Shown here: piece after piece, positions 23,450 to 35,042 of the stretch
How positions within the stretch are numbered: the first letter of the stretch is position 1
Layout of the letters: each line of letters begins with the position of its first letter
Source of the DNA: Cymbidium sinense
Lineage: Eukaryota > Streptophyta > Magnoliopsida > Asparagales > Orchidaceae
Reading direction: 5' to 3'
Assembly (NCBI GenBank): GCA_021442155.1
Contig: CM038223.1
Location: 29,424,983-29,488,982, forward strand
DNA: 64,000 bases
Program-made: the position numbers and the translations under genes
Notes under the pieces: model-generated
Databases searched by the model: none
Told to the model about the DNA's origin: nothing
What the model saw: only the letters and a program-made list of their open reading frames with translations

Positions 23450-25100
23450 TCAGGGATCATCCGCCGATCGTAGCACCTTCCAAACCGGCGATCACAAAGG
23501 AGAACTATATCTACCATGAGCACTCTCATTGAATCTTCCAATATTTCATCTTCATTAAGATCAAAATTGACCTTGTCCTCCTCTATGTCAGACCAATCGT
23601 ATCTTAGGATCTCCTTCTTCTCTACCAGATACTGTGCCACAATATTATCGAGGGAATGGTCCAACTAAATCAATATAAAAGATCAAGGCTGACTGATAGT
23701 GGGATCACTGTCATGAACTGAGAGACATCTAACCTCCCCTGTTGCTGGAGAGCTGATCTTCTGAGGACTATACTTACTAGAGGATAGATGCTCCTAACTA
23801 CTACTAGATATGGGTGGAGTGGTACTCATAAGAAGATCTATAACCATGGGGACTGTTGTAGTGTCTCCTTCCCCCTCTACTGCTGCTAAGTCCATGCTTT
23901 ACTATGGTGGTGGTGGTGTTGACACAACTACTATACTCTAAGGTTACCATTCCATCTTCACCACAACTGGGGTAGATGGTGAGAGAGCTTACCTGCCTCG
24001 ATGTAGATGGAATGGGATCTCGTGATAACCAATGGGGCTCTCTTTTCCCTAGATGATGCCTTCATGGCCTTTGCTGGAATAGTGGATGATGGAACTTATA
24101 CTGGAGATGGTGGGCGTGGAGTAGAGCGATGTTGTGGAGACAACACCGACTCTCTCTAGGTAGGAGCTCCTCTCTTGTGGTGGGTAGTATCCGTCAATAA
24201 AATGATATCACATGAGCATGTAGTGTGTCATCGGGAGTCAACAGGGTTGAGTTATCTACTATACCTCCTCTTTTATGTGATGTGATACCCGCCTCCCCAG
24301 CTCTCCCATTTAATATGTTTGCCCACACTATGAGGGATGACAGAACGTAAATCAAATTGAGCCCCGAACTCGATGCAGAAGCTCAACTTGATGAATAATT
24401 TTCTCAAGAACGACTTCTCCTCTCTCGATAGAAGCGATAATGAAAGCGGTGGAGATGAAATAGGGATCCTTCTAACATCCTCTCCATCAGATCCAGAGAG
24501 AGGGTGGAACTTGTTCTTTGTGATGAGTTGGGAAACCATCCTAGGTAACTCCTCTATTGTAGCCTGGGAAACTAACTCCAACTCCCTGGCTATGTGGGTA
24601 TGATACCACTTGATCATGTAGTTCTTGTTTCAGCGCCGAGTCCTGTAGGTGGACTATTACAGGAACTAGACCCTACCTTGAAGGTAGGGGAGGCAATACC
24701 TAAAATCAGGGGAGCCTTCCCATTGGAAGGAGCCAACGAGTGGGTGCAGCCACCTAGGCGAAGGGGAACAACGGGTGCATTGTGAATGCAACTCTGAGAA
24801 CTTCCACAACCTTCCTCTTCAGTGAGGGAATCTCTGAATCAGATGGTAACTCAACTTGGATGACTGGCTTTTGCCCGATAACCACGCTCCTACTGACGAT
24901 TGTGAGGGTGGTCCCCACAATCATCCTAGCAGCCTCACCAAAAAATGAATGAGATGGGTAAAGTCATTCTCTAAGTGCCATCCAAGGCCAAGTCCATCCT
25001 AAGGAAAAGTAAACATGTTTCTAAGCCGCCATTTAAACTAATCAACCTAATAAAGTACTAATATGGAGTGAACTGCAATTTCAAAACAAACCTGAATCAG
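23450..25100 (-). pseudogene. Unrecognised coding-like remnant beside gypsy A
   Basis: This stretch is GC-richer than its surroundings. It has two minus-strand open pieces: 24273-24617 (114 codons; acidic/Ser-rich middle S-G-S-D-G-E-D-V-R-R, then a basic/hydrophobic end) and 23450-23664 (about 70 codons, acidic: D-W-S-D-I-E-E-D and N-E-D-E-I-L-E-D). The second piece runs straight into the gypsy LTR. Between them the minus strand is Ser/Thr/Pro-rich with stops. I recognise no domain. Position and orientation would allow it to be the upstream part of the frame seen at 16984-17064, interrupted by gypsy A, but no target duplication proves the join. Confidence 0.4.
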
Positions 25101-25354
25101 ATTTCTACCTTGTTGATTTTTTTTGAATTTTAATTTAGAATTTGAACCCACACTCAATAACTTGAAAGTGTAAAGTGGGGCTCAAATGAATAGAAGAGAG
25201 ATTTTGAATTTTAGAATTGGGGAACAAATTTTTGAATTTAGAATCTATTTCCAACAAATTTTTGTATGTTGAAAATTGGTTCAAATATTTTTGAAGAGAT
25301 TAATGCTTCAATTGGTTCATGATTGAATTTGAATTTTGTGTTATGAGGACCCTT
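25101..25354. other. AT-rich edge of the tandem-repeat block
   Basis: Phrases such as TTTTGAATTTAGAAT recur, and the stretch looks like highly diverged outer units of the neighbouring tandem array. No gene. Confidence 0.4.
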
Positions 25355-26850
25355 CTTTTAACAAATTTGAGTATGTTTAAGTAAAGGGTCAATTGATTTT
25401 GTTTAATTTAGCAAATTTGGGTATGCTAAATGAGTTGTTTGAAAATAATTTTCTTCTTTTGTTTTTGCTTGTTTGTGAATTATGTGTGAATTTGAGAATG
25501 AAATTTTCACTTAGCAAATTTGGGTATGCTAAATGAAGAATCCAAATATGTTCTTTTGTTTTTTGAATTTTGAAGAATGGGATCTTTACTTATCTAATTT
25601 GGGTATGCTAAATAATGTCCAAATGTGTTTTGTTTTGATTTTTGAAAAGAGGATTGTTTACTTAGCAAATTTAGGAATGCTAAATAAAAGAATCCTAATG
25701 TGTTTTGTTTTGATTTTTGAAAAGAGGATTCTTTACTTAGCAAATTTGGGTATGCTAAATAAAAGAATTCTAATGTGTTTTGTTTTGATTTTTGAAAAGA
25801 GGATTCTTTACTTAGCAAATTTGGGTATGTTAAATAAAAGAATCCTAATGTGTTTTGTTTTGATTTTTGAAAAGAGGATTATTACTTTGCAAATTTAGGT
25901 ATGCTAAATAAAAGAATCCTAATGTGTTTGGATTTTGATTTTTGAAAAGAGGATTATTTGCTTAGCAATTTTAGATATGTTAAATAAAAGAATCCTACTG
26001 TGTTTTATTTTGATTTTAGAAAAGAGGATTCTTTACTTAACAAATTTAGGTATGCTAAATAAAGAATCCAAATGTGTTTTGTTTTGATTTTAGAAAAGAG
26101 GATTCTTTACTTAGCAAATTTAGGTAAGTTAAATGAAGAATCCAAACATGTTTTATTTTGATTTTGAAAAGCGGACTCTTTACTTAGCAAATTTAGGTAT
26201 GCTAAATGAAGAATCCAAATGTGTTTTGATTTTGTGATTTGATTTTGAAAAGAAGATCTTCACTTAGCAAATTTGGGTATGATAAATGAAGGATTTAAAT
26301 GTGTTTTGATTTTGTGATTTGATTTTGAAAAGAGGATCTTCACTTAGCAAATTTGGGTATGTTAAATGAAGGATCCAAATGTATTTAATTTTTGATTTTT
26401 GAAAATTGGATTTTCACATAGCAAATTTGGGTATGCTAAATAAAGGATCCAAATATGTTTGATTTTTATGATTTTTGAAAAGAGGATTTTCACTTAGCAA
26501 ATTTGGGTATGCTAAATGAAGAATCCAAATATGTTTTAAATTTATTTTTGAAAAGTGGATATTCACTTTGCAAATTTGGGTATGCCGAATGAAGGAATCC
26601 AAATGTGTGCTTTGATTTTTGTGATTTTTGAAAAGAGGATCTTCACTTAGCAAATTTGGGTATGCTAAATGAAGGATCCAAAATGTGTTTGATTTTTATG
26701 ATTTTTTGAAAAGAGGATCTTCACTTAGCAAATTTGGGTATGCTAAATGAAGGATCCAAAATGTGTTTGATTTTTATGATTTTTTGAAAAGAGGATATTC
26801 ACTTAGCAAATTTTGGTATGCTAAATGAAGAATCCAAATGCGTTTGAATT
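25355..26850 (+). repeat. Tandem repeat, about 75-bp unit, about 20 copies
   Basis: The core phrase CTTAGCAAATTTGGGTATGC recurs at 25661, 25736 and 25811 (exactly 75 apart) and then every 74-80 bases. Units in the middle are most alike; those at both edges are more diverged. Because 75 is divisible by three, the central units give periodic reading frames on both strands (25-residue period), which I do not treat as genes. Confidence 0.95.
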
Positions 26851-27215
26851 TTAAAAAGATGATTGTTGATTTTGATTTTTGAAAAGATGATTTATTAATT
26901 TTTAAAAGATGATTATTGATTTTATTTTAAAAATGAAATCTTCATTCAATAAATTGAATGAGGATGTTCATTTGTGCTTTTGAAAATATGATTGTTGGTT
27001 TTGTTTTTGAAAAGATGATTGTTGATTTTATTTTGAAAATAAAATCTCCATTCAATAAATTGAATGAGGATATTCATTTGTGCTTTTGAAAATATGATTG
27101 TTGATTTTATTTGGAAATGAAAAATCTTCATTCAATAAATTTGAATATATTGAATGAAGAATTTCATAAGTACTTTTTTGAAAATATGTATGTTGATTTT
27201 GTTTGGAAATGAAAA
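26851..27215 (+). repeat. Second tandem repeat, about 80-110-bp unit, 3 copies
   Basis: The phrase CATTCAATAAATTGAATGA, followed by ATTTGTGCTTTTGAAAATATGATTG, occurs from about 26942, 27050 and 27129. It follows the 75-bp array directly and shares its TTTTGAAAAG stretches, so it is probably derived from it. Confidence 0.8.
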
Positions 27216-27298
27216 CCTTACCGTGGCACGGATGGGTTCCGCATGAGCACAATTTGCGGCAAATCTCTGACGGGCGCGACCGCACCAACACGCCAGAT
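27216..27298 (+). repeat. Dispersed fragment of the 5S-derived repeat family
   Basis: This 83-bp GC-rich block in AT-rich DNA matches the end of the spacer and the first ~30 bases of the 5S-like unit of the array at 55.3-59.1 kb: CCTTACCGTGGCACGG, GCATGAGCACAATTTGCGGC and GCGACCGCACCAACACGCCAGAT. It shows the same shortening of the 5S 5' part as the array. It ends at CAGAT, immediately before a copia LTR-like sequence. Confidence 0.85.
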
Positions 27299-27690
27299 TT
27301 GTTTAGTGTAGAAAATTATATTGTTGGGGTTGTACTTGTCTAGTGTAAGAAAGTATGTTGTTGGGTTTGTAATTTCCTGGTATAGAAGAGAATGGAATAT
27401 TCATTGTAATCTTATTTAGTTTAGTGAATTCCTTGTCAGGGTGACTAAGTATGAATGTAGGCTGATTTTTGGGTTTAAGTGAACTATATAAAAATATGTA
27501 TGCCTCTTATCTCTTTATTTTTGTTGAATTTACTTTTCAGTACTTATATTATATTACTGTGATTATATTAATATTAAAATTTTATTTGTCATTAAATTTC
27601 TTATAGTCTTAAAAACTAAAGTTTTAACTTGAATTTTTTTTAAAATACCCAATTCACCCTCCTATCTTGGGTGTCATAGCTTCTTAAAGA
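27299..27690 (+). repeat. copia LTR-like sequence
   Basis: It starts near TGTTTAGTGTAG and ends with the phrase AATTCACCCTCCTATCTTGG GTGTCATA (given in two parts), which is typical of the 3' end of plant copia LTRs. A TATAAAAATA box lies near 27486. It is followed by a degenerate primer site and copia-type gag. No second LTR copy was found in the window. Confidence 0.65.
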
Positions 27691-27705
27691 TTAGTATCGA
27701 AGACT
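27691..27705 (+). other. Degenerate primer-binding site of the copia remnant
   Basis: TTAGTATCGAAGACT matches TTGGTATCAGAGC with a few changes and lies just after the LTR-like sequence. Confidence 0.55.
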
Positions 27706-27879
27706 AAGCTTAATATGTGGCTTAACATCCTTGATTTGATCACTACGACACAAGAATTTCTAAAGGTACACTACCTGAAGGACAATCTATACATAAACCA
27801 TGTTTACTTGATAATGTTTCATTTGATTATTAAAAAATCATATTATTTTTTTTCTTCATGATCATTCTATGTAGCATAT

Positions 27880-28500
27880 GTTAACACACCAATACCACAC
27901 ACCCATAATAGAATTTAATGGTTTGAAAATTGAAAAGCTTTTTGATGAATGGACTACTCATGAAAAAGAATTAGATGAATTAAATGCAAAAGCTTATAAT
28001 ACCTTATATTATGCTTTACTCCCCAATAATTAAAAGAGAAATTCCATGTAGAGTATTGCTAAATTGATTTGGAACAAATTAATTGTTACTTATGAAGCCA
28101 CTAATGAAGTTAAAAATGTTCACATAAATAGATTAGTGTAATGAATATGAATTATTTCATATGGTATATAATGAAACCATTTCTGATATGTGCACCCATT
28201 CCATGAAATTAATTTATACATTACATTCCCTTATAGGGAAGTATAAAAACTAAGATTTGGTTTACAAAATCTTGAGATATCTTCTAAAAGAATTGGATGC
28301 TAAATTAAAAGTCATGTGTGAAGCAAAAAGTTTTAACTTTATATTTACTTGATGAGCTTTTTGGTTCTCTGATAGCACATGAACAAGTTTTAGCTAAAAT
28401 AAAACTAAATGAAACATCACAAAAGAAGGAGAAAAGAAAAACAATTGCTTTGGTAGTGGAAGATACTAGCAAAGTGAGTGATTTTATTTTTCTCCAATAG
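27880..28500 (+). pseudogene. copia gag (UBN2-type) remnant
   Basis: Plus-strand frames contain the blocks expected of plant copia gag in order: E-W-T-T-H-E-K-E-L-D-E-L-N-A-K-A near 27947, N-T-L-Y-Y-A-L near 28000, I-W-N-K-L-I-V-T-Y-E-A-T-N near 28068, and an L-x-L-D-E-L-x-G-S-L-I-A-H-E block at 28318-28400 followed by a Lys-rich stretch. Stops and shifts interrupt it, and no pol follows. The reading frame 28318-28500 is its last open piece. Confidence 0.75.
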
Positions 28501-28599
28501 AATCATTGTGTGTATTTGAAGTGTTGCTAACTTTGCTAAATGATATCAAATCTTTCACATTTAAACACGACTAATAAACATGTCTTTTTGGTTATTCAA

Positions 28600-31500
28600 G
28601 AACATGTGCACTTTTTTCTCTAATTTTCATAATGATCTTAAATGATCCACATGCCTTAATTTGCAATTTCTTATATTAAGTGGAAGAATACCTCTCAATA
28701 TATTCTTATTATCGCACGATTCTCCATAATGAATTCTTAAAAAAATTTATTTTATTCTTATTTATATTATATTTTGAATTAGTGACTTCCAATTGTTGTT
28801 TGAAATTCTTATGATGGCTTTGAAAATTCTTTGTAAGTGTGAATACAGACTCTAAAAGTACATGTGAAGGAATGCTAGCATGATCAATTTGTTTATTTGG
28901 ATTGTAGCTATAGATTATCTTAAATGGTGTCATATTGGTGGCCCTAAAGATAGTACTATTGTATGCGAACTTAGTAATAAAAAAAGTTATAAACCTACAT
29001 TTCATAACTTTTTTTATCTAATCTAAAAGGTTTCTAATGTATTTTCACTACCTCAATTTATCCATCAATTTAGGGGTGAAAGGCTAAGAAGATTTTCAGT
29101 GTTATGTACATAAACTTTCATAATATTTTCCAAAAAATATGATATAAACTTTACATCTTTATCAAAAATAATTCTAAAGGGAATCCATTCAGTCTAATAA
29201 TCTCCTTGAAAACTAAATTTGATATATTAAATGCATAATTAGTTTTTGAAGAAGGTATGAAGGAGTCAACTTGGAGAAATAGTCTATGACAACAAAGATT
29301 CTATCATATCCTTTTGGTGTCCTAAGTAACCCAAGTGCAAAATTCATAAAACATCCTTCCAAAGTCTAAATGAAATAAGTAATTTTCCTACTTTCTTAAT
29401 ACTTTTTTTTTTTGGGTGACTCTCTCATCATCTCTCTTCAAATATTTTCCAACTAGATGTATTATTTTAGGTTTTTGAAATATCTTGTTACTTCCCTTGA
29501 ACATAACTCTATCATAATAAATGTTGCATTGAAGTACTAAGAATGTTAATCCCATCCCTTTGTATAAATTTTCATCAATCAATATATAAACACCACTTAA
29601 ATTATTGAAAAAATAGGTTTTTTTCTGCAAAATCTAAATATGTTAAGTGAAAATTTGGCTATACTTAATAATCATCCTTTGGTCTATCAAATCTTAGATT
29701 TTAAAATTCGAAAGAAGTGATTACCAAAGTGACTCTAGAAAGTGCATTTACAACTTTATTTTCTACCCCTTGAAGGTATTCTACCCATTTTACATGCTTA
29801 CAATTCAATTAGCTATTGATAAATTTTAGAGTATGATAATGAGTGTTAAGGATGAATTCCTTATGCAATAGATAATATCTCTAGTGTTTTAAAGTTTAAA
29901 CAATATCATAAAATTCTATAACATATATAAAGTACTTTTGTTTTATATCATTTAGCTTTTTGTTATAGAAGGCTATTGAATGATGTTCTAAACTATTTAC
30001 ACTACATATTCCAACATCAAAAACATCACAGGTGACATCAAATGTTTTGTTAAAGTCTAGAAGTTTAAGAGTTGGTGATATTGTCATAAGGACTTTTATT
30101 TGTTCCTTGGCCTTTTGTGCAGATGTGGTCTAAATAAATTTATCCTTCTTTATAATATAAATAATTGAAGCTAAAATCATGCTAAAATTCATAATAAAAC
30201 TTCTATAGAACGTGGCTAAGCCATGGAAATGAAATGCATAAAAAAAAAAAATCATAGGTTGGCTAGTTTATTATGGCTTTAATTTTGCAAAGGTGCGCCT
30301 TCAAGCAATTTTCAACACTATAAATCTAAAGAAAGTAAACTCTAGTTAACAAAATAAGCATTTTTTAAATTTTATATAAAGGTTATCTTCTTATAGTTTG
30401 ATTAGGACTAACCTTAATTTGTAAAAGTACACCTTCTCACTTGGGCTAAAGATATGAATCTCATTAAAATAGATGACTAAGAACTTTCCAGTATATTCAT
30501 CAATCTCATGAATGTGCAAAATGCATTTTATAAATTGAAAGGCATGATTAGCCATTCATATAGTCTATGAATGGTTTTAAAAGTTATATTCCACTCATCC
30601 CTTGATATGATTCTAATTTGATGGTACACCCTTCGAAGAGCTATTTGGAGAGACTTTACTTGAATTCTTAATATGACTAACATGTCAATCTAGGGATTAA
30701 AATCTATATGTAATGATGATTTTATTGACTACTCTACTAACATTACACATCCTTGAGGTACCCTTTCTTTGGTGTCGAGTCCTAGAACTTCACAAGGACA
30801 TAAACTCTCTTGAATGAATCTTTTCCTTAGTAACTCATATATTTATCTCTTAAACTTAGCAAGCTATATAAGGTTCATCCTATAATGTGCTAAATTTGAT
30901 AACTAAGAACATGGAATAAAATCAATGGCATGTAGAATATATTTATGAGTGGCAAAACTAGTACGTCATATAACTATAGATCATTAAACTAAGATAAGAG
31001 GGGAGATGCAATATCTAGTAGTGATACTTAAGTGACTCTTGTACAACATCCCTCATATAAAGTAAAAAAAGTATGATGTGGGTTCAAAAAACTCTTTAAA
31101 CATGGTGTTGAATCCTACATTTTCTACTCAAATGTCTAAAGGTAAATGTGAAGTGTTGTGACTCATTATGTTTATATCAAAAATAATCTCCCAATAATAT
31201 GGAATAATAATACCATTAGTAGATGTTCTGTTCTTTTCTTTGGACTAGGCTTTAGTTTGATCTCAAAACTAGACATATGAGGAGAAGTAAGAGCTTGTTT
31301 ATTTATTTGCTTTACAAGAAATAATTTTATGATTTTTTGTTATGTTTTAACACATAAGTGTTCTCTTGATGAAAACAAATCACATTAAGATCATAAAGTC
31401 AAAGTCTGCTTAACAAGATGTGTTTTATTTCTATAGTTAAACATCACACTAAATGCACTCTTCATAGCTACATATCTTTTTATGTAATAGGCAAGGAGAT

Positions 31501-31750
31501 ACGGTTTACCCAACTCACATTAGATGTCTTAAGATGGGGTTTGGCTTAAAGTTCACTATAAAAAGAATGTGAGTATATATGACATTCATAACACTACCCC
31601 CATTTATCATTAATTTACACATCTCCTCCTTACATATCACATCCATGGTGAAGATGTTTCTTTTTTTCTCACCATAATGTTGTTATACACCTCATAACGC
31701 TCACATGATTTCTCACATGCTCTATATCCACATCGAAGAGGGTCTCGTCT
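28600..31750 (-). pseudogene. Ty3/gypsy retrotransposon B, pol remnant
   Basis: This is read on the minus strand. The protease block C-K-L-M-I-N-G-G-S-V lies at about 31593-31625, with the catalytic Asp changed to Asn (family D-G-G-S). The RT block [11 protein letters not shown], followed by a stop and N-A-F-C-T-F-M-R-L-M-N, is at about 30495-30565. The RNase H start is in 29896-30087 (I-A-F-Y-N-K-K-L-N-D). The integrase C-terminal part is at 28709-29005 (K-F-A-Y-N-S-T, M-T-P-F-K-I). The domain order is normal. It is more decayed than gypsy A, and its LTRs were not identified. Confidence 0.8.
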
Positions 31751-31899
31751 TAGATCTACTCAACTTCATTATTTACTTTCTTTGTTAACTCCATGGGCCT
31801 CATTTTTTATTCAATTAATTTTGAAGATAACAAACATATGATTGGATAAAACTAATATTTTATTTTTAGTGTTTAGGAAGCTTATGAGATCAATATGAT
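31751..31899. other. Short AT-rich spacer
   Basis: Nothing recognisable between the gypsy B remnant and the LTR-like repeat. Confidence 0.4.
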
Positions 31900-33850
31900 T
31901 GAAGTTTAGTGTTTAGTATGCTCAATCAAATTTGAAAAGTCAAGATCAGTATGGACTAGGGTAATTTGAGAATCTCTTTAGTTTTTGCAATAATAAGAAA
32001 AATTAGAGCTAAATAACATAAAAATAATGGCTAAAATATTTTCATATCATTTATCTTATTTTTTACATATTTTTTATATTTTATTCGCATCAAATTTTTA
32101 ATATCCTTTTGGAATAATTAGAGTACTTGCATGAGATTATGACTTATCCATTACATTTTGAACTGAGTTAAATTTATTACACACTTTATTAAGTTATTTT
32201 CATACTTAGATTATTTATTTATCCATTTATTTCATCACTAGAATTAAATTATTCTCTCATTATTGAAATTATCTTTTTTTCTCTTATATCCTTTATTTTC
32301 TCTCCTATCAATAATACCATCTTATTTTTCTTTTTGGCCAAAATTTTCATTTATTTTGGTATGTTAAAATTTGTATAATTTATTTAAGGTATTGTCATAT
32401 TATTTTTCCTTTATTTAATAAAATTTTAAATTTACATTCTTTTTAATTTTGAAATTAAGTATTTTTAAAATTCAAATTACATTTTTCCATAAATTATTTC
32501 CAAATTTATTTTGATTATTTTAGTAATAATTTGGCCAACTCTTTATGTGATTTATTTATTATATTTGATTTAAATTAAATTAATTTGAATTAGTTTAAAC
32601 TTGAAATCAAATTGATTCATAATTAATGCACTTTCTATTTTTATACTTTCTAATTTTGGAAATACTCATGGTCGGCCTCCCTAAATTGTTGTTAATTTAT
32701 TTAAATTATGTTTATGATTAAAATTATTTCTTAATTAATCTCTCATGATTTGAAATTGATTGAATACATTAAATGGAGGTTGAGTCATTTTTGGAAATGT
32801 CTTGGTAGAAATATCCATGAAATTTATCTTGATTTACTTTAATTTGATTTATATCTCATCTTATTTTATTTAATCTCTTTTAATCAGTTAACTAATCTCT
32901 CATATATGTTGCATTAAATCATATTTGAACACCCTTTGGAAGCTTCTTGGTCATCCCATGCATAATTTATTTTTGATATATTTTAAACTCAAATTAGTTT
33001 GAATCACTTTCTTAATTGATCCTTTAATTAAATAAGAAGAGTTTATTTATGATTGCATTTCAATTAATTCTCTTCACTTCTTGCTTGGTACATCAATTAG
33101 AATTGAATCTCGGTTCAAATTATTATCATGTTTTAATTATTCAAAATCAAATTCTTGCTTAAGCTATTTTACCTCAACTTTCCTTTACCTTGGTCGATCC
33201 CCTCTTGCTTGGTCTCCTTATTTTCAAATATTGAATTCTTTTATTATTAATTTCCCTCCTACTTCTTCCTTTTTCCATTCTTCTTGACTTGGCTAAACCC
33301 CTATGGATTTAAAGTCTATTTAAAGAGGTGTTCTCCTAACTTAACTTCTTTTTTATTTAGCTCACCTTGGCCAACCTCTTGCTAATTAATTTCTTGGGGT
33401 GTTTCTTTGATTCAAAGTGCTAAAATATTCTTCTCTTGATTCCTCCCACCTTGGGTGAGACATTGCTTGAAGTCTAAGAGCTTAAGATCATCTCCTCTCT
33501 TTCCTTCTTCAAAAACATCCAAGTGGAGATCCTCTTCAATATATTTGAAGCTTCTTTCAAGGCTTGGAAAGTTCATATCAAGTAATTGAATTCATTGTTT
33601 ACACATACAAATAATTGAGTAAGAATAAACATTTCACTTTATTCTTTTGAATCATTAGTTTTATTGGCTTGATTTGGATCAAAAGATCATGTGCATTATA
33701 GTTAAAAGTTCTTCTCTAATCTCTTTTCATTCTCTTTCAAGTGATCCAAAAGGTTTTTAATTTGAGATCTTGACTTTTCACATTTATAAATTTTTAATTT
33801 GAACTATTTTTTTCAATGATTTATTTTTACTCCATATTTTTTTCATATTT
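31900..33850 (+). repeat. LTR-like repeat E, copy 1 (inverted partner at 53.9-55.3 kb)
   Basis: Several blocks are the reverse complement of 53.9-55.3 kb, in matching order: AACTAATCTCTCATAT followed by GTTGCATTAAAT (32891-32920 against 54945-54985), GAATACATTAAATGGAG (32762 against 55090), CTATTTAAAGAGG (33316 against 54478), and CTTTTCATTCTC followed by TTCAAGTGAT (33722 against 54062). The shared CTATTTAAAGAGG could be a promoter box. From about 33050 on it becomes pyrimidine-rich, like an LTR leader. No coding signal. Confidence 0.7.
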
Positions 33851-34817
33851 ATCACATCTTAAATAGTGCTAGATTCAAATTTAATTATGTTAGAATCTTA
33901 ATTTAAAAAATAATATTTATAATATTTTTATATGGTTTTAAAAAAAATATTATATAAATAAATAGTAAATTTTAAAATTAAATATATTAATAAATAAAAA
34001 TCATGTGATATTTATGTGAACCCAAAAAAAGGAAAAAATACAAAGTTTTTAATATTGAATTCATCTATCCACCTGCTAAAATCCATCACATAAGCTTCCC
34101 CGTTGCCCTTTTCTAGTCACCGTGGAATCTCGGTCTCTTGGATTACGAACCACCTAGGCCATGAATCACAGCTAGTCATTTCTACTCGAAGATTTAAGAA
34201 CTTGATTTCATTCATGTTTCTCTTTTTCTCTTTGTTATTCGTTGGTATGGTTTTTGCCTCTTCGATATTCAAATTGCAATCAATTCCTATCATTTTTGGA
34301 TTTTAATTCAAGAGTTCCAGACAAGACATTATATCCATGTTTGTGTTTCTCAGTTTAACCAAGTTTGAAGGAATAATTCATTTGATTTATGATTCATGTA
34401 GTGCGTTGTCATCTGTCAAGGCCCGCCTCTTTCTACCAGTGGTTTCAATTCAAATTTTGAAGTTTAGTTGTAACATAGTATAATACACTTGTTATTTCAA
34501 GGTGAATTCGGACAAAATCTGATCTTACGTGGTATTTTGCACTTTTCATAATGATGTTGTTTTATTTTGTTATTTATTCATCCTTCACTATAGCATATGC
34601 ATTTGTTCATTTGTTTAAAGAACTAATTTCTTTCTTTCTACTGAACTTTATGGCTAAGTATTTTCCATGCAATATATCTACGTTTTAAGGTTTCTTGCCA
34701 ATTATTTTTGTGGTTCTATTCAGTGAATAGCTTAGTGAATTGCGTGGGCGAACTATTTGGAGCAGATTTATATTCTTATTTAAGACAAAATTCCATAAAG
34801 TGGCTCATTGATGCACA
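33851..34817. other. Upstream region of the broken exon
   Basis: The sequence changes from AT-rich at 33850-34020 to mixed composition at 34080-34480. It may be the promoter and 5' leader of the exon at 34818. The short frame 34103-34306 is not supported. No motif is decisive. Confidence 0.35.
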
Positions 34818-34920
34818 ATGGGTGGTGCTATGATAACACCTGAGGATGTGCTAGAATCTAATGAATGATGGCACTATGGATGCAATCTGACTAAAGATAA
34901 TTAATCAATTAGAGGGCAAT
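34818..34920 (+). pseudogene. Broken first exon of a host-type plant gene
   Basis: From the ATG at 34818 the frame reads M-G-G-A-M-I-T-P-E-D-V-L-E-S. A two-base loss shifts the frame, after which M-N-D-G-T-M-D-A-I, a TGA (where a sense codon, probably Arg, is expected), and L-K-I-I-N-Q-L follow. The piece ends at a consensus splice donor GTAAGT (34921-34926). The block resembles the conserved N-terminus of an uncharacterised plant protein family as I remember it; I give no function. Gypsy C starts about 120 bases further on, which would place it in the first intron. Upstream, 34080-34800 has a leader/promoter-like character but no frame. Confidence 0.5.
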
Positions 34921-35042
34921 GTAAGTGCACTGATTCTGACTACTCTTTTCATGTAAATTGAGTTGATGCATAATGTTTTCAATATGTTTGTTTACTAGCT
35001 TTTGGATTCAACTTATGCCTTAGTATTAGATAATTTTGCATT

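Noticed and set aside
24373..24603. 76-codon plus-strand frame
   Set aside because: Opposite to the longer minus-strand frame 24273-24617; neither has a recognised domain, but the minus strand fits the neighbouring pieces.
25533..25898. 121-codon plus-strand periodic frame, and its minus-strand counterpart at 25594-25818
   Set aside because: Both arise because the tandem unit is 75 bases long; units outside the centre are out of frame.
25355..26850. CRISPR-like array
   Set aside because: The units are contiguous tandem repeats with no unique spacers, and the context is a plant genome.
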